This document shows, in pieces, positions 9,197 through 18,694 of a stretch of DNA of 64,000 bases. Under the pieces are notes generated by a model. That model ran no database searches. It was not told where the DNA came from and saw nothing but the letters and a program-made list of their open reading frames with translations. The DNA lies in the NCBI RefSeq assembly GCF_003030465.1, contig NZ_CP028339.1:1550001-1614000 (forward strand). The letters are read 5' to 3'. Position 1 is the stretch's first letter. Every line of letters begins with the position of its first letter. The stretch is from Thauera aromatica K172. Lineage in GTDB: Bacteria > Pseudomonadota > Gammaproteobacteria > Burkholderiales > Rhodocyclaceae. The translations under genes and the position numbers were made by a program.

Positions 9197-10855
9197 TCAG
9201 GAAGGGGTGCGGCGCAACAGGCGGAAGCTTTCCTGGCGCTTGCCGGCACCGCGGCGGAACTCCCACACCGGCTTCCATTCCGGCGCCAGCGCGCGCAGCT
9301 CGCTGCGGCCTTCGGTGTGGACAAGCAGCAGCGTGCATGGCGTGGCGCCACCTTCGACGCGCTGGGTGCGCAGTCCGGCGAAGTAGTCGAGCGAACTGCG
9401 CAGGGCGTCCGACAACCCGGTGGTGGCGATGCAGGCGCCGGGGTCCTCGCTGCGTTCTCCGGCCACGGCGATGGCGAGCGAGCCGGCTACCGTGCGGTAG
9501 CTGCGGCCATGGTCGAACCAGGGCATCAGCAAGACCACGGCCAGGCACCACAGCATGGTGAGGCCGATCGCCCAGTTCGCCGGAGCGCGTGACAGCGAGC
9601 GCGGCAGTCGCCACACGAGGACGATCCACAGCAGGCTGATCGCGCTTCCTGCGAGGAGCTGGAACGATCCCCCGGGGAGCACGAAGTCGGGGGCGTTGCG
9701 TGCCACGTGGCGGGCCAGTCCGGGGGGCCAGCCCAGCGCCTGGGCGGTCCACGCCAGCCACACCAGCACGCCGAACAGGGCGAGGCTCATCAGCGCGAAC
9801 CAGTCGAAGGCGTTGGCGGCGCCGCGGCGCAGGGTCGGCACTCCGCCGGCGGCGAGCAGCGCGGCGGCCGGAACCATGAGCAGCGCGCCGGACTGGGAAA
9901 GGTCGCCGCTCAGCACCCGCCAGCCCAGCACCAGCACTGCGCTTTGCAGGGGCAGCAGGGCCGGCAGGGCGGTGAGCCGGCGGCGCTCGCGCCACAGCGC
10001 CCACAGTGCGATTGGCCACAGCGGCCACAGGAACCAGCCGAGCAGTTCGAGCAGGCGCGGGATGTCGCCGAGGGCCAGCTGCGGTCCGGCGAGGCGCGAC
10101 CACTCCGCGCCCAGCCAGCGCAGGAACAGGCCCGGTTGGTGAAGATGGAGCACCAGCGGCCAGATCGCGGCCAGCGTCAGCGCCAGGCACAAGCCCAGCA
10201 GCAGGGCGCCGCTCGCGCGCGGAGAGCGGCACTCGGTGCCCAGCAGCAGGGCCAGCGGCAGCAGCGGGGCGGTGATCAGCAGCCCGCCGAGCCCGCCGGC
10301 AAGAAAGGCGAGGGCGCTGCCGAGGCCGGCCTTGAGCGCGCCCACGAGTGGGCGTTGCGGCACTTCGGCAAGGCCCCGGAGGGTGAGCGCGAGCATTGCG
10401 AACACGGCCAGCAGGGGTTGGGTCTCATGCGCATGGAGCACCAGGCCGAGGGCGCCGAGGGCGAGCAGGGCGGCCGGGGTGCGCGCCGGGCGGCCGTGCA
10501 GCGCCTCGGCGGTGCGGGCGACGAAATAGATCGCCAGGGCGACGAAGAACGCGCTCGCCAGGCGCGCGCCGCCATGCACCGGGAGTACGGCGCTGCCGAG
10601 CCAGGCGAAGCTTGCCGCAGTCCAGAAATACAGCGGCGGATAGTCGGTGAGCGGTTCTCCGGCGAGTTGCGGGAACAGCCAGGATTCGCCGCGCAACAGT
10701 TCCAGTACCGGGCCGAAGTAGCGCGCGTCGTCGCCGCGCCAGGGGTCGTGCACGGTCAGGCCGACGAGCAGGTAGAGGCCGACCAGTGCGGCGAGGCCGA
10801 CGGTGCCGTAGATGCGACGCTGGAACAAGGTGGGGGAGATGGGGTCGCGGATCAT
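9197..10855 (-). CDS. ArnT-like glycosyltransferase (GT-C fold)
   Basis: 552-residue polytopic membrane protein with about 11 hydrophobic segments. Near the N-terminus it has the pattern DPWRGDDARYFGPVLELL, the DE/DD-type catalytic loop of the PMT/ArnT glycosyltransferases, and then the FPQLAGEPLTDYPPLYFW motif. Family members transfer sugars from polyprenyl-phosphate carriers to lipid A or proteins. The donor here cannot be told from sequence, and the first acidic pair is followed by D rather than the more usual E. The C-terminal periplasmic part is short. It is convergent with orn and upstream of no obvious partner. Confidence 0.75.
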   Translation of the reverse strand: MIRDPISPTLFQRRIYGTVGLAALVGLYLLVGLTVHDPWRGDDARYFGPVLELLRGESWLFPQLAGEPLTDYPPLYFWTAASFAWLGSAVLPVHGGARLASAFFVALAIYFVARTAEALHGRPARTPAALLALGALGLVLHAHETQPLLAVFAMLALTLRGLAEVPQRPLVGALKAGLGSALAFLAGGLGGLLITAPLLPLALLLGTECRSPRASGALLLGLCLALTLAAIWPLVLHLHQPGLFLRWLGAEWSRLAGPQLALGDIPRLLELLGWFLWPLWPIALWALWRERRRLTALPALLPLQSAVLVLGWRVLSGDLSQSGALLMVPAAALLAAGGVPTLRRGAANAFDWFALMSLALFGVLVWLAWTAQALGWPPGLARHVARNAPDFVLPGGSFQLLAGSAISLLWIVLVWRLPRSLSRAPANWAIGLTMLWCLAVVLLMPWFDHGRSYRTVAGSLAIAVAGERSEDPGACIATTGLSDALRSSLDYFAGLRTQRVEGGATPCTLLLVHTEGRSELRALAPEWKPVWEFRRGAGKRQESFRLLRRTPS

Positions 10856-10981
10856 GCGCGCATTGTGCGGCGGAGCACGTGGACAGGCAAAGAATGACGG
10901 GAGCGTTTATGCGGGGCCGGCTGCTCGGGGACGATAAGGGGAAGGTGAGGGGACGGCAGGGGAGCGATTGCACGGGGCGAC

Positions 10982-11006
10982 AAAAAAGGCAGCCGCAGCT
11001 GCCTTT
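10982..11006 (-). terminator. intrinsic terminator of rpmE
   Basis: A perfect 9-bp stem, AAAGGCAGC/GCTGCCTTT, with a CGCA loop is followed on the minus strand by six Ts. It lies 55 bases downstream of the rpmE stop. Confidence 0.85.
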
Positions 11007-11060
11007 CGGATCGGCGCCGCGAGGCGGACGCCGGAGCGTGCGGGGGCGAGCCCCGGTGCG

Positions 11061-11279
11061 TCAGCTCGCGCGCTGGACGTTGCCGTACTTCTGGCGGAAG
11101 CGCTCGACGCGGCCGGCGGTGTCGACGATCTTCTGCTTGCCGGTATAGAAGGGGTGGCAGGCCGAGCACACTTCGACGTGGTACTGGTCGCGGCCGAGGG
11201 TGGAGCGGGTGGTGAAGGTGTTGCCGCAGGAGCAGGTCACATTCACGTCGTTGTACTTCGGATGGATGTCCGCTTTCAT
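11061..11279 (-). CDS. rpmE: 50S ribosomal protein L31
   Basis: 72-residue L31 of the zinc-binding (C+) type. It starts [20 protein letters not shown], with cysteines at 16, 18, 38 and 41. The family's SHPFYTG region appears as [11 protein letters not shown]. It is a peripheral protein of the large ribosomal subunit; zinc-type L31 usually serves under zinc-replete conditions. It has its own promoter and terminator, so it is monocistronic. Confidence 0.97.
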   Translation of the reverse strand: MKADIHPKYNDVNVTCSCGNTFTTRSTLGRDQYHVEVCSACHPFYTGKQKIVDTAGRVERFRQKYGNVQRAS

Positions 11280-11339
11280 GATGGTTTCCTGGAATCTCGC
11301 GGGCGGCGGATGTGACCGCCCTGTTTGGTAAAGGGCGGA

Positions 11340-11368
11340 ATTATCCGGCAAGCTGCCCCCGCTGGCAA
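11340..11368 (-). promoter_or_regulatory. predicted sigma70 promoter of rpmE
   Basis: On the minus strand, TTGCCA (-35) and GATAAT (-10) are separated by exactly 17 bases. The -10 box ends about 60 bases upstream of the rpmE ATG. Confidence 0.6.
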
Positions 11369-11454
11369 GCAAAAGAGCTGCAAGCGCGGCGTGCGCGCGC
11401 ATTACAATCGCGCCTTTGCCAACCGGGGCCGCGAATGCGGCGGGGAGAATCAGG

Positions 11455-12456
11455 GTGCGTCTGCTGCTCGCGCCGATGGAAGGCCTGCTCGATGAGGTGC
11501 TGCGCGCGATGGTGACGCGGCTCGCCCGCTACGACTACGCCGTGACCGAGTTCGCCCGGGTGTCGGGCACCTTGCTGCCGGATCGCTTCTTTCGCCGGAT
11601 CGCGCCCGAGCTCGATCACGCCAGCCGGACCGCGGCGGGCACGCCGGTCCGGGTGCAGATCCTCGGCTCCGACCCGGCGTGCATGGGAGACAACGCCGCG
11701 CGCCTGGCTCGGCTGGCGCCGGCGGGCGTGGATCTGAACTTCGGCTGCCCGGCGCCGACGGTCAATCGCCATCGTGGCGGCGCGGTGCTGCTCGACGAGC
11801 CGGAGCTCTTGCACCGGATCGCGGCCGCGGTGGCCGCAGCCTTGCCGGCCGGAGTGCCGCTGACGGCGAAGATGCGGCTCGGCGTCGCCGATCCCGGGCG
11901 GGCGTGCGAGTGCGCCCAGGCGCTGGCCGAGGGCGGAGCGACGGCGCTGGTGGTGCATGCGCGCACCCGACAGCAAGGCTACCGGCCGCCGGCCCACTGG
12001 GAGTGGGTGGCGCGGGTGGCGCAGGCGGTGCGGGTGCCGGTGGTGGCCAACGGCGAAGTGTGGACCGCCGCCGACTGGGTGCGCTGCCGCGCGGTGTCCG
12101 GAGTGGCCGACGTGATGCTCGGCCGCGGCGCGGTCGCCGACCCTTTTCTCGCCCGGCGCATCCGGGGCGGGCGTCTCGATCCCCCGGATGCCGCCGAGCG
12201 GGCGCGGGAGTGGCAGGCCCTGCTCCCGGTGCTCGGCGACTTCAGCGTGCGCGTGCAGCGCAAGGTCGAGGCCCGCCATGCGCCGGGGCGGATCAAGCAG
12301 TGGCTGCATCTGCTGGCGCGCTCGTATCCGCAGGCCCGGCAGCTGTTCGCTGCGATCCGCGGGCTGCGCACGCTGGCCGAAGTCGAGGCCGCGCTTGGCC
12401 GCCATGGGGTGCCGCTTCCCGGGGCCCATTCTCCGGCGCCGGCCTGCACGGCTTGA
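11455..12456 (+). CDS. dusC: tRNA-dihydrouridine(16) synthase DusC
   Basis: 333-residue FMN enzyme that reduces uridine in the tRNA D-loop. It begins [17 protein letters not shown] at a GTG preceded by a GGGGAG site. The catalytic Cys98 sits in [18 protein letters not shown]. It also has the flavin-binding AKMRLG and [16 protein letters not shown] segments and the VVANGEVW strand. The short N-terminus and PAHWEW motif fit DusC rather than DusA or DusB. It is divergent from rpmE; a TACAAT box at 11403-11408 may be its -10. Confidence 0.92.
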   Translation: MRLLLAPMEGLLDEVLRAMVTRLARYDYAVTEFARVSGTLLPDRFFRRIAPELDHASRTAAGTPVRVQILGSDPACMGDNAARLARLAPAGVDLNFGCPAPTVNRHRGGAVLLDEPELLHRIAAAVAAALPAGVPLTAKMRLGVADPGRACECAQALAEGGATALVVHARTRQQGYRPPAHWEWVARVAQAVRVPVVANGEVWTAADWVRCRAVSGVADVMLGRGAVADPFLARRIRGGRLDPPDAAERAREWQALLPVLGDFSVRVQRKVEARHAPGRIKQWLHLLARSYPQARQLFAAIRGLRTLAEVEAALGRHGVPLPGAHSPAPACTA

Positions 12457-12550
12457 GCGCGCCAGGATGCGGCGCCGGCGCACCGCGTGCCGCCCTGCGC
12501 CGGGCGGCGGCAGGTTTCGATCCGGTGCCTCTCCTCAACCAGGAAACACG

Positions 12551-13225
12551 ATGAGCTACGCCAATTCCCGCATCCCGCAGAGCGCCCAGCAAGGCGTGCA
12601 CGAGGCGCTGCGCGCCCGGGTGCAGAAGCATCTTGCCGAGCCCTTTCGCAAGCCCTTCGCCGATTACAACCGCGCCGCGCTGCAGATCGCGCTCGCCGGC
12701 TGGGACGGGCGGGCGCCGCTGATCCTCGATGCCGGCTGTGGCGTCGGTCACAGCACGATCCAGCTCGCGCGCCAGTTTCCCGAGCACTGGGTGATCGGCG
12801 TCGACCAGTCGCAGGACCGGCTCGAACGGCGCAAGCCTTACCCCGAGGCCTTGCTGCCGCAGAACATGGTGTTCGTACGCGCCGATCTGGTCGATTTCTG
12901 GCGCCTGCTCGAGGCCGCCGGCGTGCGCCTGGCGCGGCACTACCTGCTGTACCCCAACCCCTGGCCGAAGATCGGCCATCTGGGCCGGCGCTGGCATGCA
13001 CACCCGGTGTTCCCGTGGATTCCCCGCCTCGGTGGGGTACTGGAATGCCGCAGCAACTGGCAGGTCTATATCGAAGAGTTCGCGCTAGCGCTGGGCGAAG
13101 TGCTGCAGCGGGAGGTTCCCTGGGAGCGCTTCGAGGCGTCGCTGCCGTTGACGCCGTTCGAGCGCAAGTACCGGGATTCGGGCCAGAGCCTGTTCCGCCT
13201 CGGGATCGCGCTGCCTGCAGCCTGA
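12551..13225 (+). CDS. TrmB-like tRNA (guanine-N7)-methyltransferase family protein
   Basis: 224-residue class I SAM-dependent methyltransferase. The SAM loop is LDAGCGVGHSTIQLA (residues about 59-73). It is followed by GVDQSQDRL, then HYLLYPNPWPKIGHLGRRWHAHPVF, which matches the NPWPK/H motif of TrmB. The C-terminal T-rich substrate motif reads PLTPFERKYRDSGQSLFRLG. It is shorter at the N-terminus than standard TrmB, so it may be a paralogue with a different RNA target. An AGGAAA site lies 6-11 bases upstream of the ATG. It follows dusC by 94 bases. Confidence 0.78.
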   Translation: MSYANSRIPQSAQQGVHEALRARVQKHLAEPFRKPFADYNRAALQIALAGWDGRAPLILDAGCGVGHSTIQLARQFPEHWVIGVDQSQDRLERRKPYPEALLPQNMVFVRADLVDFWRLLEAAGVRLARHYLLYPNPWPKIGHLGRRWHAHPVFPWIPRLGGVLECRSNWQVYIEEFALALGEVLQREVPWERFEASLPLTPFERKYRDSGQSLFRLGIALPAA

Positions 13226-13325
13226 GACGCAGGCGCGGAGGCGGCCCGAAGGCGGTCGGACCGAGGTTCGACTTGCTTGCCAGGGCGGCTTGAGTCACCC
13301 TTGGCGCCGAATCAAGGAGATGCTC

Positions 13326-14076
<751 letters not shown>

Positions 14077-14084
<8 letters not shown>

Positions 14085-14406
14085 GGACCATTGCACCCGC
14101 TGCGGTGCCTGTTGCGCTGCGTTCAGGGTGGATTTCCACCACTCCGAGCTGGCCAGCCGGGCGCCGGGCGGGGTGCCGGATGCGCTCGTCGTGCCGGTGA
14201 CGGCGACCCTGGTGCGGATGCGCGGCACCGATGCCGCCATGCCGCGCTGCATCGCGCTCGAAGGCGAGGTCGGGGTGTCGGTGCGCTGCGCCCTGTACGC
14301 TACCCGGCCTTCGCCCTGCCGCGACTTCGCGCCCTATGCGGCCCTCGGAATCGGCGACGAGGCCTGCGCCCGGGCGCGCCGGCGGCACGGCCTGGAAGCT
14401 CTGTGA
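14077..14406 (+). CDS. YkgJ-family CxxCxxCC protein (first of two)
   Basis: 109-residue protein starting MREDHCTRCGACCAAFRVDF, the CxxCxxCC signature of the YkgJ/UPF0153 family. Further conserved cysteines occur in RCIALEG, RCALYATRPSPCRDF and EACARA. The family is predicted to bind zinc or an iron-sulfur centre, but its biochemical role is not established. It overlaps the SEC-C protein gene by 8 bases, so the two are probably co-translated. Confidence 0.82.
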
Positions 14407-14417
14407 AGGCCTGATCC

Positions 14418-14454
14418 ATTTAGCTAAATTTATTTTCAAGGCATTGAAAATAAA
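14418..14454. promoter_or_regulatory. back-to-back AT-rich palindromes
   Basis: A perfect 12-bp palindrome, ATTTAGCTAAAT (14418-14429), runs directly into a second inverted repeat, TTTATTTTCAA-GGCA-TTGAAAATAAA (14429-14454). Both lie in the 126-base gap between the two YkgJ genes and stand out as AT-rich in a high-GC sequence. They lie just upstream of a good promoter, so an operator or upstream element is plausible. The second repeat could also form an RNA stem. Confidence 0.45.
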
Positions 14455-14467
14455 AGGGTTTGCAGGC

Positions 14468-14495
14468 TTGCGCAGGCTGCGGGATTGGATAGAAT
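14468..14495 (+). promoter_or_regulatory. predicted sigma70 promoter of the second YkgJ gene
   Basis: TTGCGC (-35) and TAGAAT (-10) are separated by 16 bases. The -10 box lies 37 bases before the ATG at 14533. Confidence 0.5.
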
Positions 14496-14532
14496 CCGCG
14501 CGCCGAACCACTCTGCCCGCGCCCCGCCCACC

Positions 14533-14892
14533 ATGGAAGGCTTCAATCCCTGTCTCGATTGCGGCATCTGCTGCACGCACTTTCGCATTTCCTTCTACTG
14601 GGCCGAAGCCGATGACACGTCAGGCGGTTTCGTGCCGGCGGACATGACCGAAAAGCTCAACCACACGCTGCGTTGCATGAAGGGCAGCAACCAGGTGCCG
14701 CGGCGCTGTTCGGGGCTGGCCGGGACGGTGGGGGAGAAGGTGGCGTGCACGATCTACGCCAACCGGCCGACGCCGTGCCGCGAGTTCCCGGTCTACTTCG
14801 ACGACGGCACGCCCAACCCGAAGTGCGACGAGCTGCGCGCGACCATCGGCCTGCCACCGCTGCCGCACGCGCCGCTGCCCCGCGCGGCCTGA
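14533..14892 (+). CDS. YkgJ-family CxxCxxCC protein (second of two)
   Basis: 119-residue protein starting MEGFNPCLDCGICCTHFRISF. Later cysteines occur in LRCMKGSN, RRCSGL, ACTIYANRPTPCREFPVY and NPKCDEL. It is a clear homologue of YkgJ, predicted to chelate zinc or iron. It differs enough from the neighbouring paralogue not to be a recent duplicate. Its stop codon lies within the first unit of a three-copy 15-bp repeat, and a terminator follows. Confidence 0.85.
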   Translation: MEGFNPCLDCGICCTHFRISFYWAEADDTSGGFVPADMTEKLNHTLRCMKGSNQVPRRCSGLAGTVGEKVACTIYANRPTPCREFPVYFDDGTPNPKCDELRATIGLPPLPHAPLPRAA

Positions 14893-14935
14893 GCCGGCGT
14901 TGCCCGAGCCGGCGTTGCCCGAACCGGCGTTGCCT
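14891..14935. repeat. three-copy 15-bp tandem repeat at a gene end
   Basis: Unit GAGCCGGCGTTGCCC is present three times head to tail, the third copy with two base changes. The first copy contains the last two bases of the upstream stop codon. Confidence 0.8.
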
Positions 14936-14937
14936 GA

Positions 14938-14960
14938 GCGGGCGCAGCGCGCCCGCTTTT
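14938..14960 (+). terminator. intrinsic terminator after the second YkgJ gene
   Basis: A perfect 8-bp stem, GCGGGCGC/GCGCCCGC, with an AGC loop is followed by TTTT. It lies between convergent genes. Confidence 0.75.
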
Positions 14961-14971
14961 GAGCCTGTTTC

Positions 14972-15907
14972 TCAGTCTGTGTGCCGGCGGGGGCGGCCGA
15001 CGGCGGCGAGCACGGCGAGCGGTCCGGCCGTGCGCAAGGTCTCGATCTGCTCGATGTCGCGCACGAACAGCGAACCGGCATAGCCGAGCGAATTCACTGA
15101 AATGCTTCCCCATTTTTCCTGGGTGCGCGGCACCACGAGCAGCCACTGCGGATTGACGAGCAGGTTGTAGGCCGGCATCGGGTCCGCTTGCGCCGGCATC
15201 GACAGCGCTTCGCAGGCGGTGGCGAAAGCGGCCTGCAGGATCTCGCCGCCGTTGTTCCCGGCCAAGCCGGGAAGGGCGACGAAAGCGTGGCTCCAGGGCA
15301 GGGCCGGATTGGAGGTCGCCGTGCCGTGACGTGCTGCGCCCTGCGGGGCGAAGGCCGCCAGGTCGGTGGCGCCGGGGGGAATCCATTGCAGGTGCTTGTG
15401 GGCCTGGCTGGCGCCGGCGATGCGCCCGCCGTTGTAGAAGCCCAGTCCGCCTGCGGTGGCGATCAGGGCGGCCAGGGCGCGGAAGTCGGCGTCGCTCAGT
15501 GGCGTGCTCTGGTCTTCGAAGTGGCGGGTGACGATCAGCAGATGGCGTTCGATGACCGGGAACTTGTTCAGCACGACCAGGTGGTCGGGGCCGAGCGCGG
15601 CGACGGTGAGCGCCGCTTCGGGGGGGAGAAAAGGGTTGAAATCGGGCGTGCGGCGGGTCACGGTGTCGACCCGGGCACGGTCCTTGAGGGCCAGGGAGGA
15701 AACCCAGCGCACCGAGAAGTGCGGCAGGCCGTCGCACTCGATCGGCGCCTGCTCGGTGCGGATCGGCTGCAGCGCGCCGCTTTCGAGGGCGCGGGCGATC
15801 GTGCGATCGGCGCGCTCGAGAAAGTCGGCGGGGAGATCGCAGGCCTGCTCCGGGGCGGGAACGGGAGGCGCCAGTGGGGCGCCGGCAGTTGGGGCGTCGC
15901 TGGTCAT
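14972..15907 (-). CDS. ATP adenylyltransferase (Ap4A phosphorylase)
   Basis: 311-residue member of the GAFT/HIT superfamily that splits diadenosine tetraphosphate by phosphorolysis into ATP and ADP. The diagnostic motif is GASQAHKHLQWIP, the HxHxQ nucleotidyl-transfer site. Also typical are FNPFLPPEAALTVAALGPDHLVVLNKFPVIERHLLIVTRHFE at the nucleotide-binding half and YNLLVNPQWLLVVPRTQEKWGSISVNSLGYAGSLFV at the C-terminus. An in-frame ATG at 15946 would add 13 residues with CAHC; the family does not need them. It is divergent from the S4-domain gene. Confidence 0.87.
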   Translation of the reverse strand: MTSDAPTAGAPLAPPVPAPEQACDLPADFLERADRTIARALESGALQPIRTEQAPIECDGLPHFSVRWVSSLALKDRARVDTVTRRTPDFNPFLPPEAALTVAALGPDHLVVLNKFPVIERHLLIVTRHFEDQSTPLSDADFRALAALIATAGGLGFYNGGRIAGASQAHKHLQWIPPGATDLAAFAPQGAARHGTATSNPALPWSHAFVALPGLAGNNGGEILQAAFATACEALSMPAQADPMPAYNLLVNPQWLLVVPRTQEKWGSISVNSLGYAGSLFVRDIEQIETLRTAGPLAVLAAVGRPRRHTD

Positions 15908-15989
15908 GCGAAGGGCTGGCAAGGGACAATGGGCGCATTTTGACATGAGCGCCGTGCCCGTGTGGCGCAAGGGCGCAGGAGAAATCCCG

Positions 15990-16220
15990 ATGAGCATCCG
16001 TTTTGCCGTGCGTGGCGAGCACATTCAGCTCGATCAGTTGTTGAAGGCCGCGGGCCTGGTGGATTCGGGCGGTGCCGCCCATGTGGCGGTGGCAGAAGGC
16101 CGGGTCCGGGTCGACGGCAAGCTCGAGACGCGCAAGCGCGCCAAGTTGCGTGTCGGCCAGCGCGTGCGCTTTGGCGGCGAGGAGGTCGAGCTGGTCGAAG
16201 CGGGGCGCGCAGAGGCGTAG
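15990..16220 (+). CDS. S4-domain RNA-binding protein (YbcJ/RlbA type)
   Basis: 76-residue stand-alone S4 domain: FAVRGEHIQLDQLLKAAGLVDSGGAAHVAVAEGRVRVDGKLETRKRAKLRVGQRVRFGGEEVELV. The LDQLLK and GRVRVDGKLETRKRAKL stretches are the core of the fold. A CAGGAG site lies 9 bases before the ATG. YbcJ-type proteins bind RNA; the cellular target is not known. It is divergent from the Ap4A phosphorylase gene. Confidence 0.88.
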   Translation: MSIRFAVRGEHIQLDQLLKAAGLVDSGGAAHVAVAEGRVRVDGKLETRKRAKLRVGQRVRFGGEEVELVEAGRAEA

Positions 16221-16322
16221 CGCGCGGAGGGTGGTGAAACTCGGGCGGCGAGAAACTCGGGGGCGGAGCTCGAGGCGTGGACGCCGGGGAAGGTGGAGGA
16301 GGGCGCCCGGTCCGGGGCCGTT

Positions 16323-18062
16323 TCAGGGCAGCTTCGGCGGCGCTGCCGGACGAGCGCGGTGCGACAGCTTTTCCCAGATCCAGCCGCCGGGCAGGTCCTG
16401 GCCGGTCAGGATGTAGTTGAGCGTGTGTTCGTTGGCGATGACGAGGCTGAAGTCGTTCAGCGCGCGGTGGGTGCCGGCGAGCAGGAGCTCGTCGCCGGCG
16501 CGGATCGGGGTGCTGCCTTCCGGCGTCAGCAGGTGGTGGTCGTCGTCGCGATCGAGAAAGAGGATTTCACATTCGAGCGCGGCGCTGCGCTCCGACGGCG
16601 AGCGCAGCAGCATTTCGAGCGTGATCCTCTCGCCCTGCATCAGGCGGCGGTACAGCGCCGGTGCGCGTTTCAGGTTGATGCGTTCGCTGCGGATCTCGGG
16701 CACCGTCCACCCCAGGCGCGCGGTCAGGTGCCCGAGCCGGGCGTCGCACCAGTCTTCATCGCGCGTGCGTACCTCCTGCAGGAAGGGAACGAGCAGCGGG
16801 GTGCTCAGGATCGCCAGGCATTCGTGGGTGATGATGCGGCTCGGGACCACGGTGATGTCGGCGTCGAAGGCTTCGAACAAGGCGTGGTTGGCTTCGTGGT
16901 TCTGGCGCAGGATGACGAACAGCTCGGGGTTCAACGCGCGTGCGGTGACCGCGATCGACAGGTTGTCGACGTCCGAACTGGTGGCGCAGACGATGCCGGT
17001 GGCCTGGTCGATGCCGGCCTGGCGCAGCGATTCGGCGCCGGTGCTGTCGCCCTGCACCCAGCGATGCGCGCCGTCGGGCCGGGCGTCGAGATCGATGATC
17101 GTCACCGGCACTGCTTCGGCGTCCATCGCGTCCACCATCCAGCGTCCGAAGCGCCCGTGGCCGCAGACGATCCAGTGTCCGCGCGGCGGATCGCGCCGGC
17201 GCTCGACCCGGGTGCCGGGCAGTCCGGTGAGCCAGCCCAGCAGCTGGGAGGCTTTCGGGGCATGGAGCGCGAGCGCCAGGGTTTCGCTGAAGCGCTCGAA
17301 GGGGTCGATGATGTGGCGGGTGCCGAAGGAGGCCATGTTGGCCGATGTTTCGCGGTGTTCGGCGCGGCACAGCGCGGGCAGGCGTGGGGCGAGCAGGCGC
17401 GCGGCGATGGCGATCGCGAGGTTGGCCTGGTCGTTGTCGGTGAGGGCGATCACGCCGATGCAGTGGGGGTGGGTGAGGCCGGCGAATTCGAGCGTTTCGG
17501 GGTTGCCAGCATCGGCGCTCAGCGCGGGCACGTCGAGCGTGTAGCTGTGGAGGTCGATTTCGCCGACCTTGTCGTCGTCGAGCTCGATCACCACCGCGCG
17601 CACGCCCATGCGGTCGAGCGCCTGGCAGATCAGGCGGCCGGTCTCGCCGTAGCCGCACACCAGGTAGAAGGGCTCGCGCAGCCGGCGCACCGCGCGCACG
17701 AAGCCCTGGGTCGCGATCGCCTGGCGCAGGCTGCGGTCGGACAGCAGGCGGAAGACCGACCCCAGGGTGTAGGCCCAGCCGATCACCGACAGATAGATGC
17801 AGACCGTCACCCACAGCCGCTGCTGGTCGGAAAAGGTGTGGGGAATTTCGCCGAAGCCGATCGTGGTCGCGGTGTAGCTGATGAAGTAGAAGGCGTGGAA
17901 GAAGCTCAGGGTATGGGGTTTGCCCGCCTCGTCCACGCCCGGCGCCAGGGTCAGCCCCAGCACGGAGACGGCGATGATGCCGATGAGCAAGATCAGCGGC
18001 GCGCGCAGCCGCCGCAGGATCAGGAAGAAGATGCTGTGGTGACGGGGGAGGGGGCGCTGCAT
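16323..18062 (-). CDS. potassium channel protein with two TrkA-N/RCK modules
   Basis: 579 residues. Two membrane helices flank a pore loop with the filter TATTIGFGEIP (residues about 64-74), of the TxGFG type. The soluble part has a first Rossmann domain (FYLVCGYGETGRLICQAL) and a second one (HWIVCGHGRFGRWMVDAM), followed by a TrkA-C-like end (EGSTPIRAGDELLLAGTHRAL). This resembles Kch/MthK-type channels gated by a cytosolic ring. It lies 19 bases downstream of the DUF6394 gene, in the same operon. The ligand is unknown. Confidence 0.87.
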   Translation of the reverse strand: MQRPLPRHHSIFFLILRRLRAPLILLIGIIAVSVLGLTLAPGVDEAGKPHTLSFFHAFYFISYTATTIGFGEIPHTFSDQQRLWVTVCIYLSVIGWAYTLGSVFRLLSDRSLRQAIATQGFVRAVRRLREPFYLVCGYGETGRLICQALDRMGVRAVVIELDDDKVGEIDLHSYTLDVPALSADAGNPETLEFAGLTHPHCIGVIALTDNDQANLAIAIAARLLAPRLPALCRAEHRETSANMASFGTRHIIDPFERFSETLALALHAPKASQLLGWLTGLPGTRVERRRDPPRGHWIVCGHGRFGRWMVDAMDAEAVPVTIIDLDARPDGAHRWVQGDSTGAESLRQAGIDQATGIVCATSSDVDNLSIAVTARALNPELFVILRQNHEANHALFEAFDADITVVPSRIITHECLAILSTPLLVPFLQEVRTRDEDWCDARLGHLTARLGWTVPEIRSERINLKRAPALYRRLMQGERITLEMLLRSPSERSAALECEILFLDRDDDHHLLTPEGSTPIRAGDELLLAGTHRALNDFSLVIANEHTLNYILTGQDLPGGWIWEKLSHRARPAAPPKLP

Positions 18063-18081
18063 GGCCGTCGGCGCGCCGCTC

Positions 18082-18465
18082 TCAGCGCCGCTGCATGATG
18101 GTCTCGGCGATCAGGATGATGACCGAGACCATGTTGGCGAACAGCGCGCCGCCCGACAGCGAGACCACGCGGGAGGTCATCTCGGGGGTGAGACCGGCGG
18201 CCGAAACGTGGGCGGCGTAGCCCCAGACCATCGCCGCCGCGAGCAACTGCAGGTCGGCGGCGAGGCTGGTCGATAGATGCACGGCACTGATCTGGGTGCG
18301 GTCGCCCAGTTTGAGCACGGTGGCGATCAGGCTGACGACGAGGGCGGCGAACAGTTCGTAGATGTCGTGGTGCGCGGGGTTGTCGATGTCGCCGACGAAG
18401 AAGCCGAAGTTCAGCGTCGCGGCGAGGACGATGAAGAAACCGAAGATGACTTTTTCGAGGTTCAT
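18082..18465 (-). CDS. DUF6394-like small membrane protein, channel partner
   Basis: 127-residue protein with four predicted membrane helices (residues about 6-24, 38-55, 70-88 and 103-122). It starts MNLEKVIFGFFIVLAATLNFGFFVGDIDNP. It is recognised as the conserved family that accompanies RCK-type channels (annotated DUF6394). The HDIYELFAALVVSLIATVLKLGDRTQI segment looks conserved. It lies immediately upstream of the channel gene and is probably transcribed with it, so an auxiliary role for the channel is a fair guess but unproven. Confidence 0.72.
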   Translation of the reverse strand: MNLEKVIFGFFIVLAATLNFGFFVGDIDNPAHHDIYELFAALVVSLIATVLKLGDRTQISAVHLSTSLAADLQLLAAAMVWGYAAHVSAAGLTPEMTSRVVSLSGGALFANMVSVIILIAETIMQRR

Positions 18466-18694
18466 GGATGTGCGCCGGGCGGGGGAACGGGATTGGCAGG
18501 GGGAATGGGGTCGGGAAGGGGCTCGCGGGCCGACTTTAGCGCGAAAGCATGGGCTTCGGCGAGGGCCCGGGATGCAGGACGATCGCACGCGCTGCGGCAG
18601 GCGGTGGTCGCGATCGGGGGCCCGGCCGGTGTGCCGCGGGGTGCTTGCGGTATGCTGCGGGCCTGTTGCCTTCGGGATTCATCGGGGATTCGCC

